DNA from: UBA1740 sp045587025
GTDB lineage: Bacteria; Bacillota; Clostridia; Oscillospirales; CAG-272
DNA: 34,002 nucleotides
NCBI GenBank assembly: GCA_045587025.1
Contig: JAZNBK010000007.1
Coordinates: forward strand, 1 to 34,002
Reading direction: 5' to 3'
The position numbers and the translations under genes are program-made. Positions 22,393 through 31,624 of the stretch are shown here, piece by piece (within the stretch, counting starts at the first letter, position 1; each line of letters opens with the position of its first letter). Under the pieces are notes generated by a model. It was not told the origin of the DNA and did no database searches. It worked only from the letters and a program-made list of their open reading frames with translations.

Positions 22393-23541
22393 CTATTTGT
22401 TTAGCTCCTCTAAAAAATCACATATAATCGAGTTGCTGACATACATACCCTTATCGGTAAGATAAAATCTGCCGTTGTCCGCCCCAAAAAACTCGCTCTT
22501 TGCAAACAATTTAATCGGCTTTGCATATTTCTCGGAAAAATGAACGCCAAAGCGAGAATAAAAATCTTGGTCTATAATACCCTCCCTCAGACGAAGAGCA
22601 AGCATAATATACTCGTACTCTCTCTCTTTATCGTCGATATTCTCCACGTTGATTTTGTCACACGCGCCCTCATTTTCGATATATTTTTTTATATCGTATG
22701 AGTTCCCATATCTCTTTCCATTAAAATAAGAAAATGCCGAAACGCCGAAGCTGACATATTCACAATCTCGCCAATAGCGGAGATTATGTTTACACTCTCT
22801 GCCCTCTTTAGCGTAATTTGAAATTTCATAGTGAAGAAATCCGGCACTCGATAGCTTCTCGGCGCAATTTATATACATCAGATATTCTTCATCCTCATCG
22901 GGCAAAATCAAGCTGTCTCTTTGCTTATGAAAGGGTGTTCCTTCTTCGATTTTAAGTCCGTACACCGACAAATGCTCACAGTCAAGAGAAACTGCGTAAT
23001 CTAACGTTCTTTCAAAGGTCTTTGCGGTCTGACTTGGAATTCCGTACATCAAATCGACGTTTATATTATCAAAGCCGACGTTTCTTGCCATATTAAACAG
23101 GGCTTGAAAGTCGTTTTTGTCGTGTGCTCTACCTAAAAGGCGCAGCTCGTCGTCATTTGCGGATTGCATCCCTATACTCAGACGGTTTACGCCCAAGCTT
23201 TTCATAAGCTCGAGCTTATCTTTTTTTGCGGTAGCAGGATTTATTTCTAAAGAAATCTCTATATCCTTATCGCATATATAGTTTTTTCTTAAAGTCGAAA
23301 AAATATTCTCTATTTGTTCATTTGACAAAAGAGAAGGCGTTCCTCCGCCGAAAAAAACGGTATCTACCGTATAATCGTAGAGAAGAGGCGCTTCACTTTT
23401 TAATTCAGCGCAAAGAGCGCCTATATAGGCGTCTTTATCCGCTTCGCTCAACTTATCATAGGAGCAAAAATCGCAATAATTACACCGCTTAAGGCAAAAC
23501 GGAATATGAATATAAAGACCTACGCTCTTTTTACTCATCAT
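22393..23541 (-). CDS. hemW: HemW, radical SAM haem chaperone
   Basis: This 382-aa protein is formerly annotated as oxygen-independent coproporphyrinogen oxidase. It has the radical SAM cluster motif CLKRCNYCDF (C-x3-C-x2-C), FFGGGTPSLL, EINPAT, RLSIGMQS, DLMYGIPSQT and a C-terminal HemN domain (EYIMLALRLREGI). The absence of the extra N-terminal sequence of true HemN, and its length, favour HemW, which binds haem and hands it to proteins. Its start overlaps the lepA end by 11 bases, a very common pairing in Firmicutes. Confidence 0.92.
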   Translation of the reverse strand: MMSKKSVGLYIHIPFCLKRCNYCDFCSYDKLSEADKDAYIGALCAELKSEAPLLYDYTVDTVFFGGGTPSLLSNEQIENIFSTLRKNYICDKDIEISLEINPATAKKDKLELMKSLGVNRLSIGMQSANDDELRLLGRAHDKNDFQALFNMARNVGFDNINVDLMYGIPSQTAKTFERTLDYAVSLDCEHLSVYGLKIEEGTPFHKQRDSLILPDEDEEYLMYINCAEKLSSAGFLHYEISNYAKEGRECKHNLRYWRDCEYVSFGVSAFSYFNGKRYGNSYDIKKYIENEGACDKINVENIDDKEREYEYIMLALRLREGIIDQDFYSRFGVHFSEKYAKPIKLFAKSEFFGADNGRFYLTDKGMYVSNSIICDFLEELNK

Positions 23542-25345
23542 CGTTCAATTTCAGAACCGCCATAAATGCCTCAGGAGATACCTCTACGCTACCGAGGCGA
23601 CGCATCTTCTTTTTACCCTCTTTTTGCTTTTCAAGAAGCTTTTTCTTTCGTGTAATATCTCCGCCATAACACTTTGCAAGAACGTCCTTACGCATTGCCT
23701 TTACGGTCTCGCGCGCTATAATTTTCGAGCCGATCGCGGCTTGAATAGGAATTTCAAAAAGCTGTCTCGGAATATTTTCCTTTAATCTTTCTGCAATTTT
23801 TCTCGCTCTGCCGTACGCCTTTTCCTCGTGAAGAATAAAGGAAAGCGCGTCAACCATCTCGCCGTTGAGCAAAAAGTCAAGCTTTACAAGCTTACTGTCA
23901 CGGTATTCATAAAATTCGTAATCGAGCGAAGCGTATCCTTTGCTGCGGCTCTTAAGCGCATCAAAAAAGTCGTAAACTATTTCATTCAGCGGTAAATAAT
24001 AATGAAGCTCTACCCTGGTAGTATCGATATACTTCATATCAATGAAATCGCCTCGGCGTTCCTGACATAAATCCATAAGACCGCCAATATATTCCGTGGG
24101 GGTAATTATATTCGCCTTCACTATCGGCTCATAGGAATGATCTATCTCATCGGGCGACGGGAAGTTCGAGGGGTTATCAATGTACTCCTCGCTACCGTCC
24201 CTTTTTTTGATGCGATAAATAACGCTGGGAGCGGTGGTAATCAGGTCGAGATTAAACTCTCTTTCAAGACGCTCCTCAATAATCTCCATATGAAGAAGTC
24301 CCAAAAATCCGCATCTGAAGCCAAATCCCAAGGCGATTGAGGTTTCCGGCTCAAAGACTAACGCCGCATCGTTTAGCTTCAGCTTTTCCAAGGCGTCTCT
24401 TAAATCGCCGTATTTAGCGCCGTCTGCCGGATAGATACCTGCATAAACCATAGGGCGTACCTCACGGAAGCCAGCAAGCGGCTCGCTCGCTCCCCCCTCA
24501 GCCGACGTTATGGTATCACCCACACGTGTTTCACCTACGGTCTTTATACTTGCAGTTATGTATCCTACATCTCCTGCCGAAATTTTTTCTGCCTTTTTCA
24601 TGCCAAAAGCGCCCATTGTTCCAACTTCAACAACGTCAAAGCAGGCGCCGTTGCTCATCAGCTTTATCCTGTCTCCTGCGCGGAGCTCACCGTCAAACAC
24701 TCTTACGTAAACGACAACTCCAAGGTAGCTATCGTAGCGTGAGTCAAATATCAAGCACTTAAGCGGCGCTTTCTCGTCTCCCTTCGGCTCGGGAATATCC
24801 GTAACTATCTTTTCGAGAACGTCTTCGATATTCAGACCGACCTTTGCAGAAATTCTGGGGCATCCCTCTGCTGGAATACCTATAATATCCTCTATTTCTG
24901 CGGTAACTCTGTCGGGATCTGCCGAGGGTAAATCTATTTTATTAATTACAGGCAAAATTTCAAGATCGTTTTCTATGGCTAAATACGCATTTGCGAGCGT
25001 CTGCGCTTCTACGCCCTGCGTCGCATCTACAACGAGGATAGCGCCCTCGCACGCCTTCAATGACCGAGAAACCTCGTAACCAAAGTCCACATGACCGGGG
25101 GTGTCTATCAGATTAAAATAATATTCTTCTCCGTTTTTAGCAAAATACGAAAGAGTAACGGCTCTTGCCTTTATGGTTATTCCTCTTTCTCTTTCGAGGT
25201 CCATATCGTCAAGCAGCTGCTCCTCCATATCACGTCTTTCAACCGCGCTGGTTTTTTCCAAAATTCTATCTGCCAGGGTTGACTTTCCGTGGTCTATATG
25301 CGCAATAATACAGAAGTTTCTCGTACGTCTTTGCTTATCCGTCAC
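23531..25345 (-). CDS. lepA: Elongation factor 4 (LepA)
   Basis: This 604-aa translational GTPase acts on the ribosome, with roles in initiation/biogenesis and back-translocation. It has G1 AHIDHGKSTL, switch region RERGITIKAR, G3 DTPGHVDFGYEV, G4 NKIDLPSADPD, and the LepA-specific C-terminal domain (RKIAERLKENIPRQLFEIPIQ, AIGSKIIARETVKAMRKDVLAKCYGGDITRKKKLLEKQKEGKKKMR as separate blocks). The start is GTG at 25345 behind AAAGGAT. Length is that of the family. Confidence 0.97.
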   Translation of the reverse strand: MTDKQRRTRNFCIIAHIDHGKSTLADRILEKTSAVERRDMEEQLLDDMDLERERGITIKARAVTLSYFAKNGEEYYFNLIDTPGHVDFGYEVSRSLKACEGAILVVDATQGVEAQTLANAYLAIENDLEILPVINKIDLPSADPDRVTAEIEDIIGIPAEGCPRISAKVGLNIEDVLEKIVTDIPEPKGDEKAPLKCLIFDSRYDSYLGVVVYVRVFDGELRAGDRIKLMSNGACFDVVEVGTMGAFGMKKAEKISAGDVGYITASIKTVGETRVGDTITSAEGGASEPLAGFREVRPMVYAGIYPADGAKYGDLRDALEKLKLNDAALVFEPETSIALGFGFRCGFLGLLHMEIIEERLEREFNLDLITTAPSVIYRIKKRDGSEEYIDNPSNFPSPDEIDHSYEPIVKANIITPTEYIGGLMDLCQERRGDFIDMKYIDTTRVELHYYLPLNEIVYDFFDALKSRSKGYASLDYEFYEYRDSKLVKLDFLLNGEMVDALSFILHEEKAYGRARKIAERLKENIPRQLFEIPIQAAIGSKIIARETVKAMRKDVLAKCYGGDITRKKKLLEKQKEGKKKMRRLGSVEVSPEAFMAVLKLNDDE

Positions 25346-25379
25346 GTTTTTTATCCTTTCACTTTATATAATGTTTCCC

Positions 25380-27104
25380 TTATTTTGTGAAGCTCTGCGC
25401 GTCTTCTTTATACGCGCTTATCTTTTTATCCAAAGCTTCTTCGCTTTCTCCGTGTGCAAGAAAATAAATTTTAATTTTAGGCTCGGTACCGGAAGGTCTT
25501 ACGATAACCTTATCTCCATTCTCAAGATTGTAATAAAGAACGTCGCTCTTGATAAAGCCGGTGGGTTCTTTTCTGCCGTTGTTTAAATCGTAAATATAGC
25601 CACTTTCAAAGTCTCCGATAGAAGAAACCTGTACTCCGCCTATCTGTTTTGGCGGATTTTGGCGAAGCCCTGACATCGTATTTTTTCTACGCTCGATTCC
25701 GTCGAGACCTTCCATATAAATATCGGTCATTGCTTCTCTATACAAGCCGTATCTGTTATACAAATCACGGAGCGCATCTAAAAGCGTCATATTCTTCATC
25801 TTGTAATATGCGGTCATTTCACATATCATCATCGTGGCTTCTACTGCATCCTTATCCCTTGCGTAGCTACCGAACAAATAACCGTAGCTTTCTTCAAAGC
25901 CCAAAATAAATTCTCCGTCAAGGTTACTCTCTTCATAATTTTTAATAACCTCGCCTATATACTTAAATCCGGTCAAAACATCATAGAGCTTAATATTATT
26001 AACTTCCGCAATTTTTGTTGCCATATCCGTGGAAACGATCGACTTAACCGCATAAGCGCCTTCATTTAGAAGTCCCTTTTCTCTCCTTGCGCTTATAACG
26101 TAATCCAACAAAAGCGCTCCCATTTGATTTCCGCTTATCGTTTTAAATTCTCCCGTTTTATCTCTGCTCATCACGCCTACCCGGTCTGCGTCGGGGTCCG
26201 TTGCGATAACGAGGTCACTTCCCTCTTTTTCGGCGATTGCAATACCGAGCTCAAAGACGTCCGCATACTCGGGATTTGGCTTCTTAACCGTCGGGAAATC
26301 TCCGTTTGGCTTCATTTGAGCGTCTACCGTGTAAATATTTTTCAGGCCTATTCTCGAGAGCACCTCGGGGACGAGCTTATAGCCCGTTCCGTGCAAGGGG
26401 GTGTAAACTATCTTCAAGCTGTCGCCAACCGTCTTAACTATTTCGGGGTTTATCGCAGTTTTAATTACCGCAGAAAGATATTTCTCGTCAAAGTCCTCGC
26501 CGAGAATTTCTATAATTCCGTTTTTAACTCCCTCTTCAAAAGGAATTTTCGCAGCTCCGCCCAATACTTCTATCTTTTCGGCGGCTTTGCTCACGATTTT
26601 AGCCTGCTCGGGTGAAATCTGCGCTCCGTCCTCCCAATACGCCTTATATCCGTTATATTCTTTCGGGTTATGTGACGCTGTGATATTGATACCTGCAATG
26701 CAAGAAAGCTCACGTACCGCAAAAGAAAGCTCGGGCGTCGGACGAATGTCGTCAAAGATATAGACCTTAATACCGTTTGCGGAAAGGACCTCTGCCGCAC
26801 ATTCGGCAAATTTTTTAGAATTATTTCTACTATCGTAGGCAATGGCAACGCCTCGGCTTGCGCCGTTTTCACCTTTTATAAGCTCCGCTATTCCCTGCGT
26901 GGTCTGCGCTACCGTATATACGTTCATACAAGCAGGACCTAAGTTCATAGTGGAACGAAGCCCCGCCGTACCAAAATTCATTACCGCGCCAAAAAACAAT
27001 TCCTTTTTCTCTTCATCTGCTTCAATTATTTGAAGAGATTTCTTTTCTTCTGCGCTTAAAACGTCGGAATTAAGCCAGCGTTTATACTCAGTTCTGTAAT
27101 CCAT
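25380..27104 (-). CDS. pgcA: Phospho-sugar mutase (phosphoglucomutase/phosphomannomutase, PgcA type)
   Basis: This 574-aa enzyme of the alpha-D-phosphohexomutase superfamily moves the phosphate between C1 and C6 of glucose or a related sugar. Key motifs are the phosphoserine loop TASHNPKEYNGYK, the metal loop DPDADRVGV, the sugar loop GFEESYGYLFG and the phosphate loop RPSGTEPKIKIYF. FGTAGLRSTMNLGP marks the Firmicutes PgcA type. ATG 27104 is chosen because GGGGGA precedes it closely. It lies 14 bases after the TSCPD gene and 34 before lepA. Confidence 0.93.
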   Translation of the reverse strand: MDYRTEYKRWLNSDVLSAEEKKSLQIIEADEEKKELFFGAVMNFGTAGLRSTMNLGPACMNVYTVAQTTQGIAELIKGENGASRGVAIAYDSRNNSKKFAECAAEVLSANGIKVYIFDDIRPTPELSFAVRELSCIAGINITASHNPKEYNGYKAYWEDGAQISPEQAKIVSKAAEKIEVLGGAAKIPFEEGVKNGIIEILGEDFDEKYLSAVIKTAINPEIVKTVGDSLKIVYTPLHGTGYKLVPEVLSRIGLKNIYTVDAQMKPNGDFPTVKKPNPEYADVFELGIAIAEKEGSDLVIATDPDADRVGVMSRDKTGEFKTISGNQMGALLLDYVISARREKGLLNEGAYAVKSIVSTDMATKIAEVNNIKLYDVLTGFKYIGEVIKNYEESNLDGEFILGFEESYGYLFGSYARDKDAVEATMMICEMTAYYKMKNMTLLDALRDLYNRYGLYREAMTDIYMEGLDGIERRKNTMSGLRQNPPKQIGGVQVSSIGDFESGYIYDLNNGRKEPTGFIKSDVLYYNLENGDKVIVRPSGTEPKIKIYFLAHGESEEALDKKISAYKEDAQSFTK

Positions 27105-27118
27105 AAAGTCCCCCATTA

Positions 27119-27373
27119 TTAGTTATTAAGACATTCTTGCAAGGCAAGCGCCAATTGGTCGGGGCAGGAAGTGCTTCTCATCCCACATTTAACGCCCTTT
27201 AAAATTTCAATGGCATCCTGCGCCTTCATTCCCTTTACCAGCCGTGATACGCCAAGCGTGTTTCCGGGGCAGCCGGAAAGAAACTTAACGTCTACTATAA
27301 CGTCGCCGTCAAGGGTAACATCTATCTGTCTTGAGCAAGTGCCCTTCGTTTTATATTGTATTTGCTTTATCAT
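27119..27373 (-). CDS. TSCPD domain protein (TIGR03905 type)
   Basis: This small 84-aa protein has conserved cysteines in TCSRQI, SGCPGNTLG, KCGMRSTSCPDQLA. The TSCPD domain is named after the last motif and is found free or at the end of ribonucleotide reductases and some methyltransferases; cysteine placement suggests metal or redox chemistry, but the function is not known. It is within the minus-strand operon. Confidence 0.88.
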   Translation of the reverse strand: MIKQIQYKTKGTCSRQIDVTLDGDVIVDVKFLSGCPGNTLGVSRLVKGMKAQDAIEILKGVKCGMRSTSCPDQLALALQECLNN

Positions 27374-27392
27374 AAAACCAATTCCTTTTATA

Positions 27393-28319
27393 TTAAATTT
27401 CCGAATATAATCCCTCAGAGATAAAATGAGGATAAAATATTATAAGATACAATGCAAGCTTGGATAGGTTGGATTTATTTTCCTTTATTCTAAAGCGGCA
27501 GTTATAACCGACGGAGATAGAAGGAAAAGCTCTTATACTGCATATCGTCAAGCCGTATAAATTCAACACCTTGCAAATTTCCTCGACAGTGTCGGAACTA
27601 TCCGAAATCAACGAGAATGAAAAATGCCTGTTTTCACTCTCAAAAAATGCGCGAAGCTTATTTGATACGAGCGCATATTTTGTAACCGTCTCGTCTGCGG
27701 ACGAAACGTCGCAGACGGCGCAAATTTTCAGCTCGTAAGATGATAAAAGCTTACTAACCGTTTCTATCTCGCAATTGTTTATAGAAATGGGTAAAATTCC
27801 GTATGAAGAAAAACCGTTCACTATATCCTCGCAGATACCCTCAAAATTTTTTGAATACGAAACCTTCGCCTCGTCTACGCAAAGGGATAAGCTTTCAAAC
27901 GCCTTATCGGAATATTTATTCTTTACATAGGAAATATAACCGGCGTCAAACCCCGATATGTCCAAGAGATCCTCGAGCATCAAATGCTCGTTGTTCGTAC
28001 GCTCCCACTCATCGACGATACATTCACACAAGATCGCCTTGTCGAAGCTACGCAAGGAGTTAAGCTCCCTCATAACGAGTTGTCTGTTCTGCGAGAGCAA
28101 TTGCCGATGAAAGTGAACGCTATCACAGTAGCGAAAGGCGTCTTCTTCGGCTAACTTCAAAAAGCCCCTACTATTCTCTATATTTCTGCAAAGATAGGTC
28201 GCCAGCTCTTTGAGGTGGCTAAATCGTTTTTCGTATTCTGCCGAGATATTTTCCTCGTGTTTTAATAGAATTTCGGTTATTTTTTCTGTTTTTTCATAAT
28301 AAAGATTATCGGTAATCAA
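27393..28319 (-). CDS. Unknown protein downstream of htpG (308 aa)
   Basis: I do not recognise it. It is soluble, with no signal or membrane segment. The N-terminal 120 residues look helical (coiled-coil-like KTEKITEILLKHEENISAEYEKRFSHLKEL), and the second half alternates strand and helix with several Cys (KICAVCDVSSADETV, LYGLTICSIRAFP). Its start overlaps the htpG stop by 4 bases, so they are co-translated; a role as chaperone partner is only a guess. Confidence 0.7.
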   Translation of the reverse strand: MITDNLYYEKTEKITEILLKHEENISAEYEKRFSHLKELATYLCRNIENSRGFLKLAEEDAFRYCDSVHFHRQLLSQNRQLVMRELNSLRSFDKAILCECIVDEWERTNNEHLMLEDLLDISGFDAGYISYVKNKYSDKAFESLSLCVDEAKVSYSKNFEGICEDIVNGFSSYGILPISINNCEIETVSKLLSSYELKICAVCDVSSADETVTKYALVSNKLRAFFESENRHFSFSLISDSSDTVEEICKVLNLYGLTICSIRAFPSISVGYNCRFRIKENKSNLSKLALYLIIFYPHFISEGLYSEI

Positions 28320-30154
28320 AGCTTTTTCAACACCTCGAAGCTTCCGTTCAAGAGTGATTTCATCTCGTCAGCGGAGAGCTTTCTCTGAGAAAGGAGAGCC
28401 AAAAGATAGACCTGTTTTGCTACAAGCCCGGCAGAATCGGCATAGCTTCCGTTTCTCAATTTCTCTATTATTTCGTTTTTACTATTCAAAACCAGCGTGA
28501 TATCCACGGGCATTTCGGGATCGTCGGGTGCATACATTTTCATCATATCGTTCATACGCATCGCTTCCTCGTTCACCGTAAGTAATGCGGGAACGTTTTC
28601 GTCCGCCACGTTTTCGAGCTTTACGGTTAATTTGGTATTTTCTCCCACAATTTTCGTAAAGATATCCGAGATGGCTTTATCTTCCTCGGTCTCGCCTTCT
28701 TCCTTAAGGGCGGAAATGTCGGAATCCACGCGCTTGAATTTCAAGTTGTCCTTATAATGCTCGATAGCTTCTATAAAGCGGTTATCAACCATTCCGTCGA
28801 GCAGGACGACCTCTATTCCTTTCGATTGGTACATAGAGATATACTGCGACTGAATTTTTTCATCGGTGGCGTAATAAACGGTATTCTCGTGCTTATCCTT
28901 TGCGCCCTCCAAGTATTCGTCGATAGTTTTCTTCTCTCCCGTTGTAAGCGAAAAGAGGACGGAATAGGATACTCTATCGTAGAATTTTCTATCGCAAATG
29001 CAGCCGTACTCAACGAACGTTTTCAGGTCGCGCCAAAGCGCTTCAAAAGCCGTTCTGTCGGTATTAAACATCGAGTTGAGCTTATCGGCCACCTTTTTCA
29101 CTATATGCGCGGAAATTTTGCTCACGTAGCCGCTATTTTGCAGATAGCTTCTCGATACGTTCAGGGGCAGCTCGGGACAGTCAAGAACTCCGCGGAGCAT
29201 CAGAAGATACTCGGGAATTACCTCTTTTATATTATCTGCTACAAAAACCTGGTTATAATAAAGCTTTACCTTTCCCTCCAAGCTCTCGTAGTTTTCTCTT
29301 ATCTTCGGGAAATAAAGAATACCCTTAAAGTTCAAAGGATAATCGGCGTTGATATGCATATAGAACAACGGTTCTCTGTAATCGCCGAAAACCTTGCTGT
29401 AAAAGCTCTTGTATTCTTCTTCGGTACACTCAGTGGGATTTCTCTGCCAGAGAGGATTTGTATCGTTTATCGGCTCGTTTTTCTTTTCGCCATTCTCTGT
29501 CTCGTCGTCCTCTTTTTCCTCGTCGCAAAGATAAATTTCAAAGGGCATAAAGGAGCAGTAACGGTTTAGCATTTCTCTTAGCTTATATTCGTTGAGATAT
29601 TCCTCGCCGTCCTCGTTTATGTGCATAATTACGGTCGTGCCTCTGCCTCTTTGCGCTTCGCTGACGGTAAATTCGCTCTCACTGTCGCAATCCCAGCGGA
29701 CAGCGCCCTCGTCCTTATATGATTTCGTAATTACCTCTACTCTATCCGATACCATAAAGGCGGAATAAAAGCCCAAACCGAAGTGACCTATGATACCGTT
29801 TGAGGAATTGTCCTTTCCCTCATATTTCTCGATAAACTCTACGGCGCCTGAAAGCGCGAGCTTGCAGATATATCTATCCAATTCGTCGGCGGTCATACCA
29901 ATACCGTTATCGGAAACAGATATAGTTTTCTCGGTTTTGTTGAATGAAACTGTAATTTTATACGGCTCGCCCGAAGCTTCAAATTCGCCAAGCGAGGAAA
30001 GCCGTTTTAGCTTCGTAATCGCATCCGTCGCGTTAGATACAAGCTCTCTTATGAAAATTTCCTTTTCGGAATACAACCATTTTTTAATAATCGGGAAAAT
30101 GTGTTTCGTCTCTACCGAAATATTTCCTTTTTTAAATTCTTTATCGACTGACAT
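28316..30154 (-). CDS. htpG: Molecular chaperone HtpG (bacterial Hsp90)
   Basis: This ATP-dependent dimeric chaperone is 612 aa, close to the family length of about 620. The N-terminal GHKL ATPase has IRELVSNATDAITKL, SVSDNGIGMTADEL, GHFGLGFYSAFMVSDRVEV and GTTVIMH. The middle domain has LYYNQVFVADN and the catalytic LPLNVSRSYLQ. The C-terminal dimerisation part follows. An acidic linker (EEKEDDETENGEKKNE) sits between domains as usual. No CIRCE operator (TTAGCACTC-N9-GAGTGCTAA) is seen upstream, so HrcA control is unlikely. Confidence 0.97.
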   Translation of the reverse strand: MSVDKEFKKGNISVETKHIFPIIKKWLYSEKEIFIRELVSNATDAITKLKRLSSLGEFEASGEPYKITVSFNKTEKTISVSDNGIGMTADELDRYICKLALSGAVEFIEKYEGKDNSSNGIIGHFGLGFYSAFMVSDRVEVITKSYKDEGAVRWDCDSESEFTVSEAQRGRGTTVIMHINEDGEEYLNEYKLREMLNRYCSFMPFEIYLCDEEKEDDETENGEKKNEPINDTNPLWQRNPTECTEEEYKSFYSKVFGDYREPLFYMHINADYPLNFKGILYFPKIRENYESLEGKVKLYYNQVFVADNIKEVIPEYLLMLRGVLDCPELPLNVSRSYLQNSGYVSKISAHIVKKVADKLNSMFNTDRTAFEALWRDLKTFVEYGCICDRKFYDRVSYSVLFSLTTGEKKTIDEYLEGAKDKHENTVYYATDEKIQSQYISMYQSKGIEVVLLDGMVDNRFIEAIEHYKDNLKFKRVDSDISALKEEGETEEDKAISDIFTKIVGENTKLTVKLENVADENVPALLTVNEEAMRMNDMMKMYAPDDPEMPVDITLVLNSKNEIIEKLRNGSYADSAGLVAKQVYLLALLSQRKLSADEMKSLLNGSFEVLKKL

Positions 30155-30183
30155 AATATACCTCGTAAAAAATAATACAAATA

Positions 30184-30212
30184 ATTATACTACAAATTTA
30201 CTTATATATCAA
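30184..30212 (-). promoter_or_regulatory. Promoter of the htpG operon
   Basis: TTGATA (30207-30212), 17 bases, TATAAT (30184-30189) on the minus strand, about 30 bases before the htpG start. The bases between here and 30336 are AT-rich with nothing further that I can name. Confidence 0.75.
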
Positions 30213-30336
30213 TATTTTTGTGTAAATTATTTAGACATTTTTCGTTTTTTCTTCCATTGTTTTAAAGGTCGGCAAGGTTCAAATTGATAGGCATAAATGC
30301 ATTTAAAATTTTTTCTTTATTTTTTTCTTAAAACTC

Positions 30337-30365
30337 TTGATTTTCGTATAAATATGTGTTATAAT
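30337..30365 (+). promoter_or_regulatory. Promoter of tRNA-Leu(CAA)
   Basis: TTGATT (30337-30342), 17 bases ending in TGT (extended -10), TATAAT (30360-30365), 22 bases upstream of the tRNA. Confidence 0.75.
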
Positions 30366-30387
30366 TCATTCGTTGCGATAGCAATAT

Positions 30388-30474
30388 GCCGGTGTGATGG
30401 AATTGGCAGACGTGCTGGACTCAAAATCCAGTGGTAGCGATACCGTATCGGTTCGACCCCGATCACCGGCACCA
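30388..30474 (+). tRNA. tRNA-Leu (anticodon CAA)
   Basis: An 87-base gene starts GCCGGTGTGATGG and ends CACCGGCACCA with encoded CCA. The anticodon stem CTGGA/TCCAG holds the loop CTCAAAA, placing CAA, which reads UUG. The variable arm is long (class II leucine), and the T-arm has GGTTCGACCCC. Confidence 0.96.
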
Positions 30475-30480
30475 AGTTAT

Positions 30481-30509
30481 ACGAACCTTGATGAAAAGTC
30501 AAGGTTCGT
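30481..30509 (+). terminator. Terminator of tRNA-Leu(CAA)
   Basis: ACGAACCTTGA pairs with TCAAGGTTCGT (11 bp, 7-base loop) and is followed by TTTGTTTT, starting 7 bases after the CCA end. Confidence 0.85.
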
Positions 30510-30575
30510 TTTGTTTTCGCATGAGATTATTTCGGCTTAATTTTTTCACATTATAATACCATTTGAAAAAAGGTA

Positions 30576-30604
30576 TTGATATGCTCCGCTTTTTGTAGTA
30601 TAAT
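30576..30604 (+). promoter_or_regulatory. Promoter of the HPrK-like/PqqD/peptidase set
   Basis: TTGATA (30576-30581), 17 bases, TATAAT (30599-30604). The first start codon is 40 bases downstream. Confidence 0.75.
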
Positions 30605-30643
30605 TAATTGGGTACAACAAATAATTTTACAAGCGAGAGATTT

Positions 30644-31348
30644 ATGTTTAAATGTAAAATAGCCGAGATTGTAGTTGAAATAGACAATCGGTTTCCCTAC
30701 ACGGAGAATGCTTGCCGCGATTATTTCTGCGCTGATACAGAAAAAAGCGATATAATTATTAAGGTGAGTGACGCGGAAATTGAAAGCGAAAGACGCGAAA
30801 ATTTGAAAATTTCCCCTGAGCTTCTGGAGTTCACGGCAATATATCGCAAATTGTGCGAAGCTATGTCAAGATACGACGGATTCATTATGCACTCCTCTTT
30901 AATCTCGATAGACGGCGACGGAATTGCCTTCCTCGCGCCAAGCGGTACGGGCAAGACGACGCATACGGCAAATTGGAAAAAAGCTTTTGGCGAAAGAGTG
31001 CAAATAGTAAACGGCGATAAACCAATCGTGAGGATTATAGGCGAAGAGATTATGGCTTACGGAACGCCCTGGTGTGGAAAAGAAAAAATAAATCGGAATA
31101 CACACACTCATCTTAAAGCTTTGGCTTTCATAAAAAGAGATGAAAAAAATCACGTTGAGAGCATTTCGAGCGAAGCGGCGCTTCCCTTGCTTATGCAGCA
31201 GCTCTTAATTCCAAAAGAAGACGATGAAGTTATAAAGCTCCTTGATTATGTAAATATATTACTCTCAAAATGCAAATTATACGCTATATATTGCACGGCA
31301 GAAGAAGAATCTGCAATTGTCGCATATAACGCCATAAAAAATGGATGA
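30644..31348 (+). CDS. HPr kinase/PEP carboxykinase-fold protein (RiPP-associated type)
   Basis: This 234-aa protein has the P-loop LAPSGTGKTTHTANW and a following PEPCK-like segment (VNGDKPIVRI, YGTPWCGKEK) seen in HPr-kinase-like proteins that accompany lasso-peptide and other RiPP clusters. These are not the true HPr kinase of sugar control, which is longer and carries an N-terminal domain. It probably phosphorylates a peptide or small molecule. The start at 30644 follows a weak GAGAG site; an upstream non-ATG start at 30608 would overlap the promoter region. It is first of three co-directional genes with short gaps. Confidence 0.78.
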   Translation: MFKCKIAEIVVEIDNRFPYTENACRDYFCADTEKSDIIIKVSDAEIESERRENLKISPELLEFTAIYRKLCEAMSRYDGFIMHSSLISIDGDGIAFLAPSGTGKTTHTANWKKAFGERVQIVNGDKPIVRIIGEEIMAYGTPWCGKEKINRNTHTHLKALAFIKRDEKNHVESISSEAALPLLMQQLLIPKEDDEVIKLLDYVNILLSKCKLYAIYCTAEEESAIVAYNAIKNG

Positions 31349-31360
31349 AAGGTTTTTCTT

Positions 31361-31624
31361 ATGAAATTTAATGGAAAATTTGTTTTGAAAAATATTGGCG
31401 GAACTTATTATGCAGTTCCCCTCGGCGAAGCTTCAAAAACTATTAAAGGGATGATAAAGCTTAATGATTCAGGGGCTTTTATTTGGGAGAAGCTGGAAAA
31501 AGAACTGAGCGAGGATGAAATTGTCGCAGAGCTTACAAAAGATTTCGACATAAGCGAAGAAACTGCAAGAAAAGATTTTCAAGAATTTACAAATTCATTG
31601 AAAAAGGTGAATATCCTTGTCTGA
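31361..31624 (+). CDS. PqqD family peptide-binding protein
   Basis: This 87-aa protein is of the PqqD/RRE type, a small winged-helix fold that holds RiPP precursor peptides for their modifying enzymes. It reads FVLKNIGGTYYAVPLGEAS, MIKLNDSGAFIWEKLEKELS, EDEIVAELTKDFDIS, with the usual N-x-x-G-x-x-I-W core. It lies 12 bases after the HPrK-like gene and overlaps the next by 8 bases. No precursor or radical SAM gene is beside it in this window. Confidence 0.88.
   Translation: MKFNGKFVLKNIGGTYYAVPLGEASKTIKGMIKLNDSGAFIWEKLEKELSEDEIVAELTKDFDISEETARKDFQEFTNSLKKVNILV

Noticed and set aside
28757..29569. 270-aa plus-strand frame inside htpG
   Set aside because: It is the antisense shadow of the strongly conserved htpG gene and has no start signals.
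30155..30336. CIRCE heat-shock operator upstream of htpG
   Set aside because: No TTAGCACTC-N9-GAGTGCTAA or near match was found.
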